The notes under the pieces are model-generated. The model saw nothing but the letters and a program-made list of their open reading frames with translations, was not told where the DNA came from and searched no databases. Shown here one piece after another: positions 16,777 through 27,864 of a stretch of DNA of 64,000 nt (its first letter is position 1; each line of letters starts with the position of its first letter). The stretch comes from Aldersonia sp. NBC_00410. GTDB lineage: Bacteria; Actinomycetota; Actinomycetes; Mycobacteriales; Mycobacteriaceae. The stretch covers positions 310,001-374,000 of the forward strand of contig NZ_JAPENM010000006.1 in the NCBI RefSeq assembly GCF_026342035.1, in the 5' to 3' direction. The translations under genes were made by a program, and so were the position numbers.

Positions 16777-17184
16777 TTACCTGCGGTCGGGGGACCAGGT
16801 GGCGACGGCCCAGATCACCACGACGGCGATCGCGATGAGCACGATCGACCACGCCGGGTAATAGGGCAGCCACAGGAAGTTGGTAAGTATCGACATCGAC
16901 GCGGCGATGATCGTCACGATGCGCGCCCAGGTGGCGCCGGTAAAGAGCCCGACCCCGGCGGCGAGCAGCAGCGCGCCGACCAGGATGTGGACCCCACCCC
17001 AGATGGTGGTGTCGAACTTGTAGACGTATTCGACGCCGGTGACAAGGACCTCGTCTTTGGCGACCGCGGAAATTCCTTGCAGCACGGACAGCAGACCGAT
17101 GACGACGAGCAATGCGCCTGCCGCGACCGAAGTGCCGGCTGCGAAGCCTTGCTTGACCGGATGTTCCGTGGGTGTGTGTGTCAT
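16777..17184 (-). CDS. Four-helix membrane protein, DUF7144-like
   Basis: Integral membrane protein of 135 residues with about four hydrophobic segments (residues 18-40, 62-80, 85-103 and 108-128) and a short charged C-terminus. It resembles actinobacterial DUF7144 proteins of unknown function. The ATG at 17184 is preferred over one at 17208 because GGGAGCG lies six bases upstream. It is divergent from the gene at 17340, and a palindrome sits between them. No enzymatic motif is visible. Confidence 0.78.
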   Translation of the reverse strand: MTHTPTEHPVKQGFAAGTSVAAGALLVVIGLLSVLQGISAVAKDEVLVTGVEYVYKFDTTIWGGVHILVGALLLAAGVGLFTGATWARIVTIIAASMSILTNFLWLPYYPAWSIVLIAIAVVVIWAVATWSPDRR

Positions 17185-17243
17185 GGCTCGCTCCCGGTAG
17201 TTGGTCAACCTCCGATTCGATGTTCGTCCGCGGTATGCGCGCG

Positions 17244-17268
17244 CACATCATGTGATGTGGGTGATGTG
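17244..17268. promoter_or_regulatory. Palindrome in a divergent promoter region
   Basis: CACATCA-TG-TGATGTG (17244-17259) is a 7-bp inverted repeat, followed by a third TGATGTG copy at 17262-17268 with nine-base period. It lies between the divergent genes starting at 17184 and 17340. It could be an operator or promoter element; no regulator is encoded next to it. Confidence 0.4.
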
Positions 17269-17339
17269 TGGCGGCCCGCCAGGACCGATGCTCGACATGT
17301 ACACCGAATCAGCAACGAATCGATCGTGGAGGCATTCTC

Positions 17340-17867
17340 ATGGCCATGGATACGTTTATCCTGCTCGCGGCGACCTATGAATCGACGGACGCGGCGATCG
17401 CCGACTACGACGCGGTGCACACCGTGTACAAGGAGACGGACCTGCTCGACACCTACGACGCTGCCGTGATCAGCAAGAGCGACGGCGGCAAAGTGAAGAT
17501 CGTCAAGAAGCACGAGCAGCCCACCCGGCAGGGCTCCTGGGGCGGGTTGGGCATCGGACTGGTCGGCGGTGCCTTGGTGGCGCTTTTCCCGGCCGTCGGG
17601 ATCGGTGCGGGTCTGTTGGTCGGTGGGGGCGGCGGTGCAGCGCTCGGTGCCCTCGCCGGGCACGTGGCGGCCGGGCTGAGCCGCTCGGATCTGAAGGAGC
17701 TCGGCGAGCTCCTCGACGCGGGCGACAGCGGCCTGCTGGTCGTCGCCGCGACGGACCTGGAATCGCGGGTGGAGAAGGCGATCGAACGCGCGGACAAGCT
17801 CACCAAGAAACAACTCGAGGCGGACGTGGACCAGGTCAGCAAAGAAATCGACGCTGCCTCCGCATAA
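17340..17867 (+). CDS. DUF1269-like protein with a glycine-rich hydrophobic core
   Basis: Protein of 175 residues. The N-terminal half is an alpha/beta segment, the middle (about residues 58-110) is a very Gly/Ala-rich hydrophobic stretch, and the C-terminus is a charged helix with many Lys and Glu residues. This matches DUF1269-type proteins of unknown function, often linked to stress in actinobacteria. The ATG at 17340 follows GTGGAGG; an ATG two codons on is possible. It precedes the lipid kinase in the same direction. Confidence 0.75.
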   Translation: MAMDTFILLAATYESTDAAIADYDAVHTVYKETDLLDTYDAAVISKSDGGKVKIVKKHEQPTRQGSWGGLGIGLVGGALVALFPAVGIGAGLLVGGGGGAALGALAGHVAAGLSRSDLKELGELLDAGDSGLLVVAATDLESRVEKAIERADKLTKKQLEADVDQVSKEIDAASA

Positions 17868-17926
17868 CCCCAGAACATGCCCGTGCGGCTGTGGCCACGA
17901 AATTGAATAGCCGGGGAGGCTGACCG

Positions 17927-19249
17927 ATGAGCAGTGCGGACGACGACAAAAGTATCGACCACGCACAGCGGTGGTGGGCGAGGGGCGCATTCGCGTCCGC
18001 CGGCGCTGCTGCGGTCGTGCCGATCGTGTCGGCCGGGGTGGCAGCCTCGGTGGGATTGCTCATCACGGTTGTCGGTGCCGTCGTGGTCACGGTCGCGGCG
18101 CTGTACTGGTTTCTTGCCGGTCGCCGTGTGGTGCGGTGGGTTTCGCTCGCGATCGCGGTACTGGCGCCGATCGTCGTGCTGGTCGAGTTCGTTGTCGCGG
18201 GGCTTCTCGCAGAAGTAGTGGTGACACTCGTACTGGCGGGGCTTGCCGTCTACTGCGGTCGGGCGGCGCTGCGCGGTCGTCGGTGGGCAGCGCGGATGCC
18301 CGAGCACGACGTCGCGCCGCCGCAGCGCGCGTTTCTGATCATGAATCCGCACTCGGGTGGTGGCAAGGTCGCGAAGTTCGATCTGAAACGCAAGGCCGAG
18401 GAACTCGGGGCCGAGGTGGTGCTGCTCGATGGTCCGGGAATGGTCGACGTCGCCGCACTCGCAAGGCAGGCTGTCGCGGACGGCGCCGACCTGCTGGGTG
18501 TGGCCGGCGGCGACGGGACACAGGCGCTCGTCGCTGCGGTGGCGGCCGAACACGACGTGCCGTTCCTCGTGATCAGCGCAGGGACCCGCAACCATTTCGC
18601 GATGGATCTAGGAATCGACCGCGCAGATCCCAGTCGGTCGCTCGACGCGCTGCGCGACGGCGTCGAAATGCGCATCGACCTCGGCAGGATCAACGGCCGC
18701 GTGTTCGTCAACAATGCCTCATTCGGGGTGTACGCGGAGGTCGTACGCAGCCCGGCCTACCGCGATGACAAGACCGCCACGGTACTGAAGCAATTGCCGG
18801 ATCTGCTTGGCGCGCAGACAGGTTCACGGCTCGTTGCGCGGATCGGGGAGGTCACGGTGACCTCGCCGCAGGCGATCCTGGTGAGCAACAACCCCTATGG
18901 GGCAACCGATCTCGCAGGACTGAGTCGTCGCGACCGAATCGACCGCGGCGTGCTCGGTGCGGTTACGGTGTCGGTGGCGAGTGCTCGCCAGGCGATCGGC
19001 CTGCTGCGCCGGGTCAACGTCGGCGGTCTCACCACGCACACCACTCCCGAGGTGATCGTCGAGGCCGATAGCCCTGAGATACCGGTCGGCGTCGATGGTG
19101 AGTCACTGATGTTGACCACGCCCGTGCGGTGCACGATCGATACCGGCGCGCTGCGTGTGCGGGTGCCGCGGGATCGGCCCGGTGTGCGGCCTGCGCAGCC
19201 CAAAGTCGACTGGGTTCGGCTCCGCGCGCTCGCCGGCCGCCACCGGTGA
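17927..19249 (+). CDS. Membrane-anchored diacylglycerol kinase-family lipid kinase
   Basis: Protein of 440 residues. The first 100 residues hold about three hydrophobic segments, and a diacylglycerol/sphingosine kinase catalytic domain follows from about residue 130. Seen there are the NPHSGGGK nucleotide-binding loop and GGDGT near residue 194, then SAGTRNHFA. It should phosphorylate a lipid with ATP at the membrane. GGGGAGG precedes the start. The N-terminal membrane segments are an addition to the usual ~300-residue bacterial enzymes. Confidence 0.88.
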   Translation: MSSADDDKSIDHAQRWWARGAFASAGAAAVVPIVSAGVAASVGLLITVVGAVVVTVAALYWFLAGRRVVRWVSLAIAVLAPIVVLVEFVVAGLLAEVVVTLVLAGLAVYCGRAALRGRRWAARMPEHDVAPPQRAFLIMNPHSGGGKVAKFDLKRKAEELGAEVVLLDGPGMVDVAALARQAVADGADLLGVAGGDGTQALVAAVAAEHDVPFLVISAGTRNHFAMDLGIDRADPSRSLDALRDGVEMRIDLGRINGRVFVNNASFGVYAEVVRSPAYRDDKTATVLKQLPDLLGAQTGSRLVARIGEVTVTSPQAILVSNNPYGATDLAGLSRRDRIDRGVLGAVTVSVASARQAIGLLRRVNVGGLTTHTTPEVIVEADSPEIPVGVDGESLMLTTPVRCTIDTGALRVRVPRDRPGVRPAQPKVDWVRLRALAGRHR

Positions 19250-19331
19250 GCGCCCGGGATAGGTCTGATTCGCGCTTCCTTCCTGTTCGTGCTGATGTGG
19301 AGGCGCGCGCTGCTTCACGCAGCAAAGGTTT

Positions 19332-20513
19332 CTAGAGTGGGATCAGGCTTGCGGCGACCGTGTGCGGGTACACCTCGCTGCGATGTTGGAAGGTCAGCAC
19401 GTTCGGATTCAGGATCTCGCCGTCGCGGATCTCGATCGCGCGCCCGATGGTCGGATCGGACTCCCATGCGGCGCGGCCTGCGAGCACGGTCCGCAGGTGC
19501 GGCAGCAGAGCCTCGCTGATCTCCCAGGTGGCCGAGTTCCAGAGGTATGACGGGCTGTGATCGACAGCGTAGTAGTGCACGTTGTCACCGACCGTGAAGG
19601 TAGGAGCGGTGAACGAGGTGGGGCGCGCCCAACTGAAGCCCATCTTCTCGTCGCAGGACACGTCCACAATGAGACTGCCCGGCCGGAACGCGCCGAGGTC
19701 CTGTTCGGTGAGGAACGTCAACGGCGCCTCGGTGTCTTGCAGCACGCAGTTGACGATGATGTCGTTCTCGGCCAGGAACGGCGCGAGTGCCACTCGGCCA
19801 TCGGTAGTGACGACGCAGGTGAGGTCCGGGTTGTCGGAGTCGTGGTCCAGGTGCACGATCTCCACCGAGTGAATCGGTGAGCCGACGGCAGCAACCATCC
19901 GATTGGTCAGCACTCGAACGTCGCCGATACCGTGTGCGTTGAGCGCTGTCACCGCTCCTCGGGCCGTGGCGCCGAAGCCGATGACCGCCGCGCGCAGCCG
20001 CCGACCGTAAACGCCGGTCGTTCCGAGCAGTTCGAGCGCGTGCAGCACCGAGCAGTAGCCCGCGAGTTCGTTGTTCTTGTGAAAGACGTGCAGCAGGAAG
20101 CGACCGTCATGAGTCCAGTGGTTCATCGCCTCGAACGCGATCAGGGTCAACCGCCGGTCGATGGCCAGCTGGGTGACCTCGGCGTCCTGGACGCAATGCG
20201 GCCAGCCCCAAACGATCTGGCCTTCCCGCATCTCCGCGAGATCACTGGGCTGCGGCTTCGGCAGCAAGATGACGTCGCATTCGGCGAGCAGCCGGTCACG
20301 GGGCAGTAGCCCGGCTACGTACGGCGCCAACTGTTCGTCGGTCACACCGAACGGCTCGCCGTACCCGTTCTCCACATGGATATGTGCCCGAAGGTCGGCG
20401 TCGATTCGCTCGAAATGCATCGGATGGATCGGAAGGCGTCGTTCGTTCGCCTTGCGCGAATGTGCCGTGACGCCAAGTTCGAGTAGTGGGCGAGCGTTAG
20501 CGCTTCTTGGCAT
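19332..20513 (-). CDS. Alanine dehydrogenase/carboxyethylornithine synthase-like oxidoreductase
   Basis: NAD(P)-dependent dehydrogenase of 393 residues in the alanine dehydrogenase/pyridine nucleotide transhydrogenase family, closest in feel to N5-(carboxyethyl)ornithine synthase. The N-terminal substrate domain contains RRLPIHP, and the Rossmann loop is AAVIGFGATARGA near residue 176. It may reductively couple pyruvate with an amino acid or act as an amino acid dehydrogenase. The annotated ATG overlaps the 3' end of the small basic gene at 20497-20640. The true start could be slightly downstream, as the family usually begins near the ELGVTAHSRK segment. Confidence 0.8.
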   Translation of the reverse strand: MPRSANARPLLELGVTAHSRKANERRLPIHPMHFERIDADLRAHIHVENGYGEPFGVTDEQLAPYVAGLLPRDRLLAECDVILLPKPQPSDLAEMREGQIVWGWPHCVQDAEVTQLAIDRRLTLIAFEAMNHWTHDGRFLLHVFHKNNELAGYCSVLHALELLGTTGVYGRRLRAAVIGFGATARGAVTALNAHGIGDVRVLTNRMVAAVGSPIHSVEIVHLDHDSDNPDLTCVVTTDGRVALAPFLAENDIIVNCVLQDTEAPLTFLTEQDLGAFRPGSLIVDVSCDEKMGFSWARPTSFTAPTFTVGDNVHYYAVDHSPSYLWNSATWEISEALLPHLRTVLAGRAAWESDPTIGRAIEIRDGEILNPNVLTFQHRSEVYPHTVAASLIPL

Positions 20514-20640
20514 GGAACGCGGTCTCGACGGAGTGATCGGCCGAGTGCGCCTTCTTATCGGCCTTGGCGGCGCGCTTTTCCTTGAGCGACTTGCCGGATT
20601 TTTTCGTCATGGACTGACGCGGTGACTTGTCGGACATCAT
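20497..20640 (-). CDS. Small lysine-rich basic protein, 47 residues
   Basis: A short frame encodes 47 residues, beginning MMSDKSPRQSMTKKSGKS and ending in HAKKR. It is full of Lys, Ser and Arg and has no hydrophobic segment. GAGGGA lies just before its two possible ATGs, and its stop overlaps the start of the dehydrogenase at 20513, which suggests coupling. Very similar small basic proteins of unknown function are, to my knowledge, common in actinobacteria. Nucleic-acid binding is only a guess from composition. Confidence 0.65.
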   Translation of the reverse strand: MMSDKSPRQSMTKKSGKSLKEKRAAKADKKAHSADHSVETAFHAKKR

Positions 20641-20737
20641 TGGTCCCTCGATTGGGAACCTGAGCGGTCCCGATGCCTCGACGGTACGCCATATTCAGCC
20701 GCTATCCCGCATCTCGAGTCGGGGCCCGCCGTGGCGC

Positions 20738-21445
20738 TCAGGCCGGCGTCGAGAGGTGCTCGATGCTCAGGTCGATCCTTCGCTCATTGGTGATGTGCGT
20801 TGCGGCGTTCACCAGCCACTCCAGGCCGTTGCAGAACACGGCCGAGCCCGCCGGGTTCTCGCCGGCGAGGCGAAGTTGGTAGCGCGTACCGGTGACATCG
20901 GCGACGGCGAGACGCGCATGGATGGGTTTCACCGGGTCGTATGGCGAAGGAATGTCGTCGATGCGGCACTCGTCGCCCAGTCCGGGTCCGTACACGCGGA
21001 CCCGGTAATCGATATCCCACTGCGGCGGATGCGACGTGTCGATGCCGAGAATCTCCAGGCGCGCGGACATGCCGCCACCGACAGGCACGGTCGCGGCCGG
21101 TGTGTAGTACGTGCGCGCAGTGAGCGGAACGTCGGTAGGTGGTGCGTCCCAGGTGAACGGCCTGGTGGTGCTGTTCGCGGTGTACACGTCGATCGCGCCC
21201 GCTGGTATGTCGAATTTCAATGCGCCGTACTCGAACTGGCCACCTTCGATGCGGTACAGCTGACACGACGACGTCGGCGCGTCGTCGAACCAGCCGTCGT
21301 CGTCGTATGCGTCGGTGCGGGCACAGCGATCCCAATCCGGCGTGGCGACGGCGACGCCGGTGTTCAGCACGAGCAGCACGGCCGCCGACAGCGCGATCCA
21401 CAGTGCCCGCATCGCAGTCGCCGTCATCGCGTTCGAGGTACTCAC
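20738..21445 (-). CDS. Secreted protein of a tandem pair (1)
   Basis: Protein of 235 residues with an N-terminal signal peptide: a hydrophobic run to about residue 29 and a likely Ala-x-Ala cleavage before TPDW. The mature part has four to six Cys and shares PDWxRC, GGxFExG and YGPGLGDxCRI-type segments with the product of the next gene. It is probably exported and disulfide-bonded. The GTG start overlaps the stop of the upstream paralogue in GTGA. I do not recognise the family and assign no function. Confidence 0.78.
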   Translation of the reverse strand: MSTSNAMTATAMRALWIALSAAVLLVLNTGVAVATPDWDRCARTDAYDDDGWFDDAPTSSCQLYRIEGGQFEYGALKFDIPAGAIDVYTANSTTRPFTWDAPPTDVPLTARTYYTPAATVPVGGGMSARLEILGIDTSHPPQWDIDYRVRVYGPGLGDECRIDDIPSPYDPVKPIHARLAVADVTGTRYQLRLAGENPAGSAVFCNGLEWLVNAATHITNERRIDLSIEHLSTPA

Positions 21446-22233
21446 AGTGCCGCCACAGGGATCGTGTAGTGGTCGAGGGTGAACGTCATCGTGTTGCCGG
21501 GTGTCAGTTGCAGCGCCGCGTCGACGACGGGATCGCTTCGGGCACATCCCGATGCGGTGCCTTTCCAGAGTGTCGCGTCCAGCCGGACGTCGCGATCGAC
21601 CCACCCTGCGCCGAAGGACTGCCGGTTGCCGGGTTGCACGACTTCCAGCGCGCCGGCGTGCTCGTAGGGGACTGTCGGATCGAGCATCCCGAACCCGATC
21701 CGGCAGGTGTCGCCGAGTCCGGGTCCCCACAGACGCAGGTCGACGTCGAAGGCGTATCCGATGAGGCGGGGCGGGCGCGGGGCGTCCCACGGCCTTGGCC
21801 CCTCGTCCCAATACGGGGTCATGCCGTGCCGCGAGCCGGCGCTGGGACGCGGCTCGAACTGCGCGGTGTACTGGCCGAACGGTGCATCCAGTGGTGTCGG
21901 CGCACCGACGAAGGCCCGTGCGGTACGGGCGATTTCACCTGCCGAACGGGACCATCGCTCCGTGTAGTACGTTTCGATCGCGCGCGGGCCGACATGGGCG
22001 CGTACCGGGCCGAGTTCGAAGTAGCCACCGGTGACGATCATCGCGTGACAGTGCTGCGGCGGATGGTCGTCGCCGTATCCGGCGTAACCCGGATCCTCGA
22101 GCGGGAAGCAGCGCTGCCAATCCGGTGCCGAATTCGCGCCGGCAATCCCGCCACCGGTCAGCATCAACGCGGCGACGGCCAGGAGAATGCCGCTACGAAT
22201 TGTCACGCCCCTTACCAGATGCCCCACCTTCAT
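21442..22233 (-). CDS. Secreted protein of a tandem pair (2)
   Basis: Paralogue of the following gene, 263 residues. The signal peptide covers about 33 residues (basic start, then ILLAVAALMLTGGGIAGA). Shared with the partner are PDWxRC, GGYFELG and WGPGLGDTCRIG. Extra loops rich in Pro and Arg lie near residues 110-150. The ATG at 22233 is chosen over a GTG at 22263 because GGTGAG precedes it and the signal peptide then has normal length. The function is unknown; the coupled pair may form a cell-surface complex. Confidence 0.75.
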   Translation of the reverse strand: MKVGHLVRGVTIRSGILLAVAALMLTGGGIAGANSAPDWQRCFPLEDPGYAGYGDDHPPQHCHAMIVTGGYFELGPVRAHVGPRAIETYYTERWSRSAGEIARTARAFVGAPTPLDAPFGQYTAQFEPRPSAGSRHGMTPYWDEGPRPWDAPRPPRLIGYAFDVDLRLWGPGLGDTCRIGFGMLDPTVPYEHAGALEVVQPGNRQSFGAGWVDRDVRLDATLWKGTASGCARSDPVVDAALQLTPGNTMTFTLDHYTIPVAAL

Positions 22234-22393
22234 CTGCGCGCTCACCGTGTACCTCGGTGCCACCGCACTGGGCCGCCTTTCGGTTCCGCCCGTTGGTTGC
22301 GCCCATCCATTGGTGCCGGAGATGTTGCGTTACAGTAGATTTTGTCCATCTTTCACCCCTTTCGTAGGCTCTTTGATGATCACCGCACACTCG

Positions 22394-23326
22394 TTACAGT
22401 TCGTCGTGATCGGCAGAGCCGCACCGCAAGAAGCCGGTCAAGGCAGTGGCGACCGCGTCCGGGTTCTCCACCTGCGGGTAGTGTCCGGTCACCGGCTCCT
22501 CGTCGAGGGCGACGATCCGCGCATTGGGGAAACGTTCGTTCAGGCGGGGCAGGACGTGCGCTCCGCTGACCGGGTCCGCTGGTCCCCAGATGAACAGCAT
22601 TGGCCCCCGATACCCTTCCAGCGCCGATCGCCAACGTTCGGCGTTCTCCCGTCGCTCGTCGATGTAGCGCAACAAGCGATGCTGGACCCGCTTTCCGTTG
22701 TGCATCGTGGTGGCCCGCCACATGTCGTGCAGGTCGACCTCGCCCACCTCGCGACCGAGGATCTCGCGCAAGGACTTTCGGTACATCGGTTCCGTGATCA
22801 CGTGTTGCAGCACGACGCCGGCGGGGCCATGGAGCAGCCGTTGCGCCCGCGTCGGGCGATGCAGATCGGGATACAGGCCGCCGTTGAGAAAACCGGCCGC
22901 GGTGACCCGGCCTGCATCGCGGTGCAGCAGTTCCTGTGCGACCGACACCCCGTAGTCGTGTGCGACCAGCGCGGTCGGACCGACGCCGAGCCGCCGCCAC
23001 ACCTCCACCACGATCGAGGCTTGCTCGACGATTCGAAAGGCGTGGCCGACCGGCTTGGCGCTCGCACCGAAACCGAGCAGGTCCATGGTCGTCACCCGGT
23101 GTCCCGCATCGACGAGCGCCGGGACGATCGGCGCCCAGTCATGCGACGACGTCGGGAAACCGTGCACGAGTGTCACGGGTCGACCGTCGACCGGACCGTC
23201 CTGCCGGTAGAAGATGTCGTGACCGTCCCACCGCAGGTGCGTGCCGCCGGAAACCCACTCGTCCAGACCGGGGTGCATCACCGGTCCGCTACGTCCGGCA
23301 CATTGGCGCAACGTCCGGTTGGCCAT
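22394..23326 (-). CDS. Alpha/beta hydrolase of the haloalkane dehalogenase/epoxide hydrolase type
   Basis: Hydrolase of 310 residues. The oxyanion motif is HGFPTSSHDW and the nucleophile elbow reads AHDYGVS, so the nucleophile is Asp (residue 124) rather than Ser. This is the hallmark of epoxide hydrolases and haloalkane dehalogenases. The acid and base follow in WGPADPV and GHYPQ. It should open epoxides or remove halide through an aspartyl-ester intermediate. The start could be the Met at 23278 instead, as neither has a clear ribosome-binding site. It stands alone between the secreted pair and another hydrolase. Confidence 0.82.
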   Translation of the reverse strand: MANRTLRQCAGRSGPVMHPGLDEWVSGGTHLRWDGHDIFYRQDGPVDGRPVTLVHGFPTSSHDWAPIVPALVDAGHRVTTMDLLGFGASAKPVGHAFRIVEQASIVVEVWRRLGVGPTALVAHDYGVSVAQELLHRDAGRVTAAGFLNGGLYPDLHRPTRAQRLLHGPAGVVLQHVITEPMYRKSLREILGREVGEVDLHDMWRATTMHNGKRVQHRLLRYIDERRENAERWRSALEGYRGPMLFIWGPADPVSGAHVLPRLNERFPNARIVALDEEPVTGHYPQVENPDAVATALTGFLRCGSADHDEL

Positions 23327-23427
23327 CGGAAATGTCCATCACGGTAGCGATGGTAGTTCTGAAATGCGTCGACGGGCCCTGAAATATTCGGCCCGCAGGA
23401 TGGCTCGAGGTCCCAACCTCAGAGGGC

Positions 23428-24321
23428 TCAAATAGCGCGCGGCGCACCGATCTTCCGCTTGGCCTTGGTCGCGGGTCGGCGAGCAGGCACGGTCGAGACG
23501 AACTCGTGGATGATGTCGGTCACCGCAGCCGGGTCTTCGACGTGCGGGAAGTGACCGAGACCCGGGAGCACGGTGAGACGGCTACCGGGGATGGCGTCGT
23601 GGGCGGCGTAGCCGTGTGCGACGGGGATGATGTTGTCGCGGTCGCCCCAGATCAACTGAGTGGGCAGGTCCGACGTCAGGTAGAGCCGCTCGAGCGCGCT
23701 CACCGCCTGGCCGCGATAGTCGACCACCGCGCGCAGGGTGCGCAAGAATGCGTGCCTGGTCTCGCGGTCGGCGAGCGAGGCGTACGCAGCCCACATCTCG
23801 TCGGCCTGGCCCGACTCGAGCCCCACCCGCGCGAGCCATGAGCGGACCTTGTTGCCGGCCTCGAGCACGGGTTTCGGGGCCACCAGGGGAAGCAGCAATT
23901 CGGTGCCGGGCGCCGACAGCGCACGCAGCAGCCAGTTCACGTCGGGGCCCAGGCCACCGCTGCCGATGAGGACGAGGCGGTCGCAGTAATCGGGATGCTG
24001 GTAGGCGAACTGCATCGCCACGCCGCCGCCCAGCGATTGCCCGACGACCGTGGCCCGCTCGATCTCGAGCTCGTTGAGCAGGTCGCGCAGCCACGCCGCG
24101 AACGCACCGAGCGAATAGTCGCCACGCGGTTTTCCGGACTCGCCGTGGCCGGGTAGGTCGGGAGCGATGACCCGGTGGTTCTGGGATAGCGCCGGCAACA
24201 CCGAGCGCCAGGTCGCCGAGCTGCCCGCCATACCGTGAATGAGCAGCAGTGTGTCACCACGTCCGACGTCGCGATAGGCGACACGTTGTCCGTGAAGTTC
24301 GAGGTGCATGCACGTGGTCAT
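23428..24321 (-). CDS. Alpha/beta fold hydrolase (serine nucleophile)
   Basis: Hydrolase of 297 residues. The oxyanion-hole motif is LLIHGMAGS, the nucleophile elbow GQSLGGG contains Ser96, and the acid and histidine follow in WGDRDNI and GLGHFPH. The C-terminal tail is basic (KAKRKIG). It could be an esterase, lipase or C-C hydrolase, and the sequence does not decide. The ATG at 24321 follows GGAGAA; upstream in-frame codons are less likely. It is divergent from the AraC regulator, with an inverted repeat between them. Confidence 0.85.
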   Translation of the reverse strand: MTTCMHLELHGQRVAYRDVGRGDTLLLIHGMAGSSATWRSVLPALSQNHRVIAPDLPGHGESGKPRGDYSLGAFAAWLRDLLNELEIERATVVGQSLGGGVAMQFAYQHPDYCDRLVLIGSGGLGPDVNWLLRALSAPGTELLLPLVAPKPVLEAGNKVRSWLARVGLESGQADEMWAAYASLADRETRHAFLRTLRAVVDYRGQAVSALERLYLTSDLPTQLIWGDRDNIIPVAHGYAAHDAIPGSRLTVLPGLGHFPHVEDPAAVTDIIHEFVSTVPARRPATKAKRKIGAPRAI

Positions 24322-24380
24322 TCGACAGTTCTCCATCAGTTGTCCGGATCCATCGGGGGGCGGTACCGACTTCGAGGTCA

Positions 24381-24399
24381 ATGCCAACGGTAGTGGCAT
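24381..24399. promoter_or_regulatory. Inverted repeat between hydrolase and AraC gene
   Basis: ATGCCA-ACGGTAG-TGGCAT is a 6-bp inverted repeat with a 7-base spacer in the 171-base divergent intergenic region. It could bind the adjacent AraC-type regulator, though AraC proteins often prefer direct repeats. Support is the symmetry and the position only. Confidence 0.35.
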
Positions 24400-24492
24400 A
24401 TCGCGTGGAAGGTTGGAGTCGAGCGATGAGTGTCACGTGGGCGGCCGAACGTGTCGCGCCCCGCCGACCGCGTAGCGACGTACGATTCGCAT

Positions 24493-24930
24493 GTGACCCG
24501 CAGCACCACTCCGCAACTGCGTGACCTCGGGCTGTTGCGCCGCGTCCGCGATCGGATCGACCGGGAGTACGCCGAGCCGCTCGACGTGGAGGCGCTCGCT
24601 CGAGGCGTGAATATGTCGGCCGGTCACCTCAGTCGCGAGTTCCGGCGCGCGTACGGCGAATCGCCGTACAGCTACCTGATGACCAGGCGTATCGAGCGGG
24701 CGATGGCGTTGCTGCGCCGAGGCGACCTCAGCGTCACCGAAGTCTGTTTCACGGTCGGCTGCTCGTCGTTGGGCACGTTCAGTACCCGGTTCACCGAGTT
24801 GGTCGGAGTGCCGCCGAGCGTCTACCGGCGCGACCATGCGAGCGCCACCGAGGGCATGCCGTCATGTGTCGCGAAACAAGTCACCAGACCGATCAGGAAT
24901 CGAGAAGCACAGTCCGTTCGTCGCACCTAG
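24493..24930 (+). CDS. AraC-family DNA-binding protein, HTH domain only
   Basis: Regulator of 145 residues that consists almost only of the AraC DNA-binding domain with its two helix-turn-helix units. The first is in LARGVNMSAGHLSREF and the second in VTEVCFTVGCSS, followed by the usual FSTRFTELVGVPPSVYR. There is no sensor domain. It starts at a GTG without a clear ribosome-binding site. It heads a row of AraC, glyoxalase-like and UvrA-like genes with short gaps, and is probably their activator. Confidence 0.87.
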   Translation: MTRSTTPQLRDLGLLRRVRDRIDREYAEPLDVEALARGVNMSAGHLSREFRRAYGESPYSYLMTRRIERAMALLRRGDLSVTEVCFTVGCSSLGTFSTRFTELVGVPPSVYRRDHASATEGMPSCVAKQVTRPIRNREAQSVRRT

Positions 24931-24940
24931 CGTCGTCGGT

Positions 24941-25351
24941 ATGGACATTTCAATTGCTTCGAGCTTCCTTCCACAGAACGATCCGGAAGCCGCATTGGCC
25001 TTTTATCGCGACGTCCTCGGCTTCGAGGTTCGCAACGACGTCGGCTTCAACGGGATGCGGTGGATCACGGTCGGCCCAGTGGGCCAGCCCGCAACCTCCA
25101 TCGTGCTGTACCCACCGACAGCCACGCCCGGTATCACCGACGACGAACAAAGCACGATCGCCGAGATGATGGCCAAGGGCACGTTCGGCTCGATCCTGCT
25201 GGCCACCCCCGATCTCGACGACACCTTCGAGAAGGTGCAGGCCACCGACGTCGAGGTAGTCCAGGAGCCGACCGAGCAGCCGTACGGGGTTCGCGACTGT
25301 GCGCTGCGTGACCCGGCGGGCAATATGGTTCGCATCCAGGAACTGCGCTGA
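24941..25351 (+). CDS. VOC (glyoxalase/bleomycin-resistance fold) protein
   Basis: Protein of 136 residues with the paired beta-alpha-beta-beta-beta units of the vicinal oxygen chelate fold. It shows DPEAALAFYRDVLGFEVR at the N-terminus and a C-terminal ALRDPAGNMVRIQE strand with the metal or ligand position. Members bind drugs or act as isomerases or dioxygenases. It lies 10 bases after the AraC gene and 36 bases before the UvrA-like gene. That suggests a small resistance or detoxification operon, which is an inference. Confidence 0.87.
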   Translation: MDISIASSFLPQNDPEAALAFYRDVLGFEVRNDVGFNGMRWITVGPVGQPATSIVLYPPTATPGITDDEQSTIAEMMAKGTFGSILLATPDLDDTFEKVQATDVEVVQEPTEQPYGVRDCALRDPAGNMVRIQELR

Positions 25352-25387
25352 GCCGCTACGGAGATCGACGAACGGAGAACACGGAGT

Positions 25388-27784
<2,397 letters not shown>

Positions 27785-27796
27785 CGCGGCGCGAGT

Positions 27797-27843
27797 GCAC
27801 AGTTCTCCGGCGTGTGCGGCCGTCCGATCCGGAATAACTGTGC
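27797..27843. terminator. Possible terminator hairpin
   Basis: GCACAGTT (27797-27804) and AACTGTGC (27836-27843) form an 8-bp stem in the gap after the UvrA-like gene, with further CCGG pairing inside. No T-run follows. The function as a terminator is probable but not certain. Confidence 0.45.
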
Positions 27844-27864
27844 GCTGGGCGGTAAGAAGAGGGC

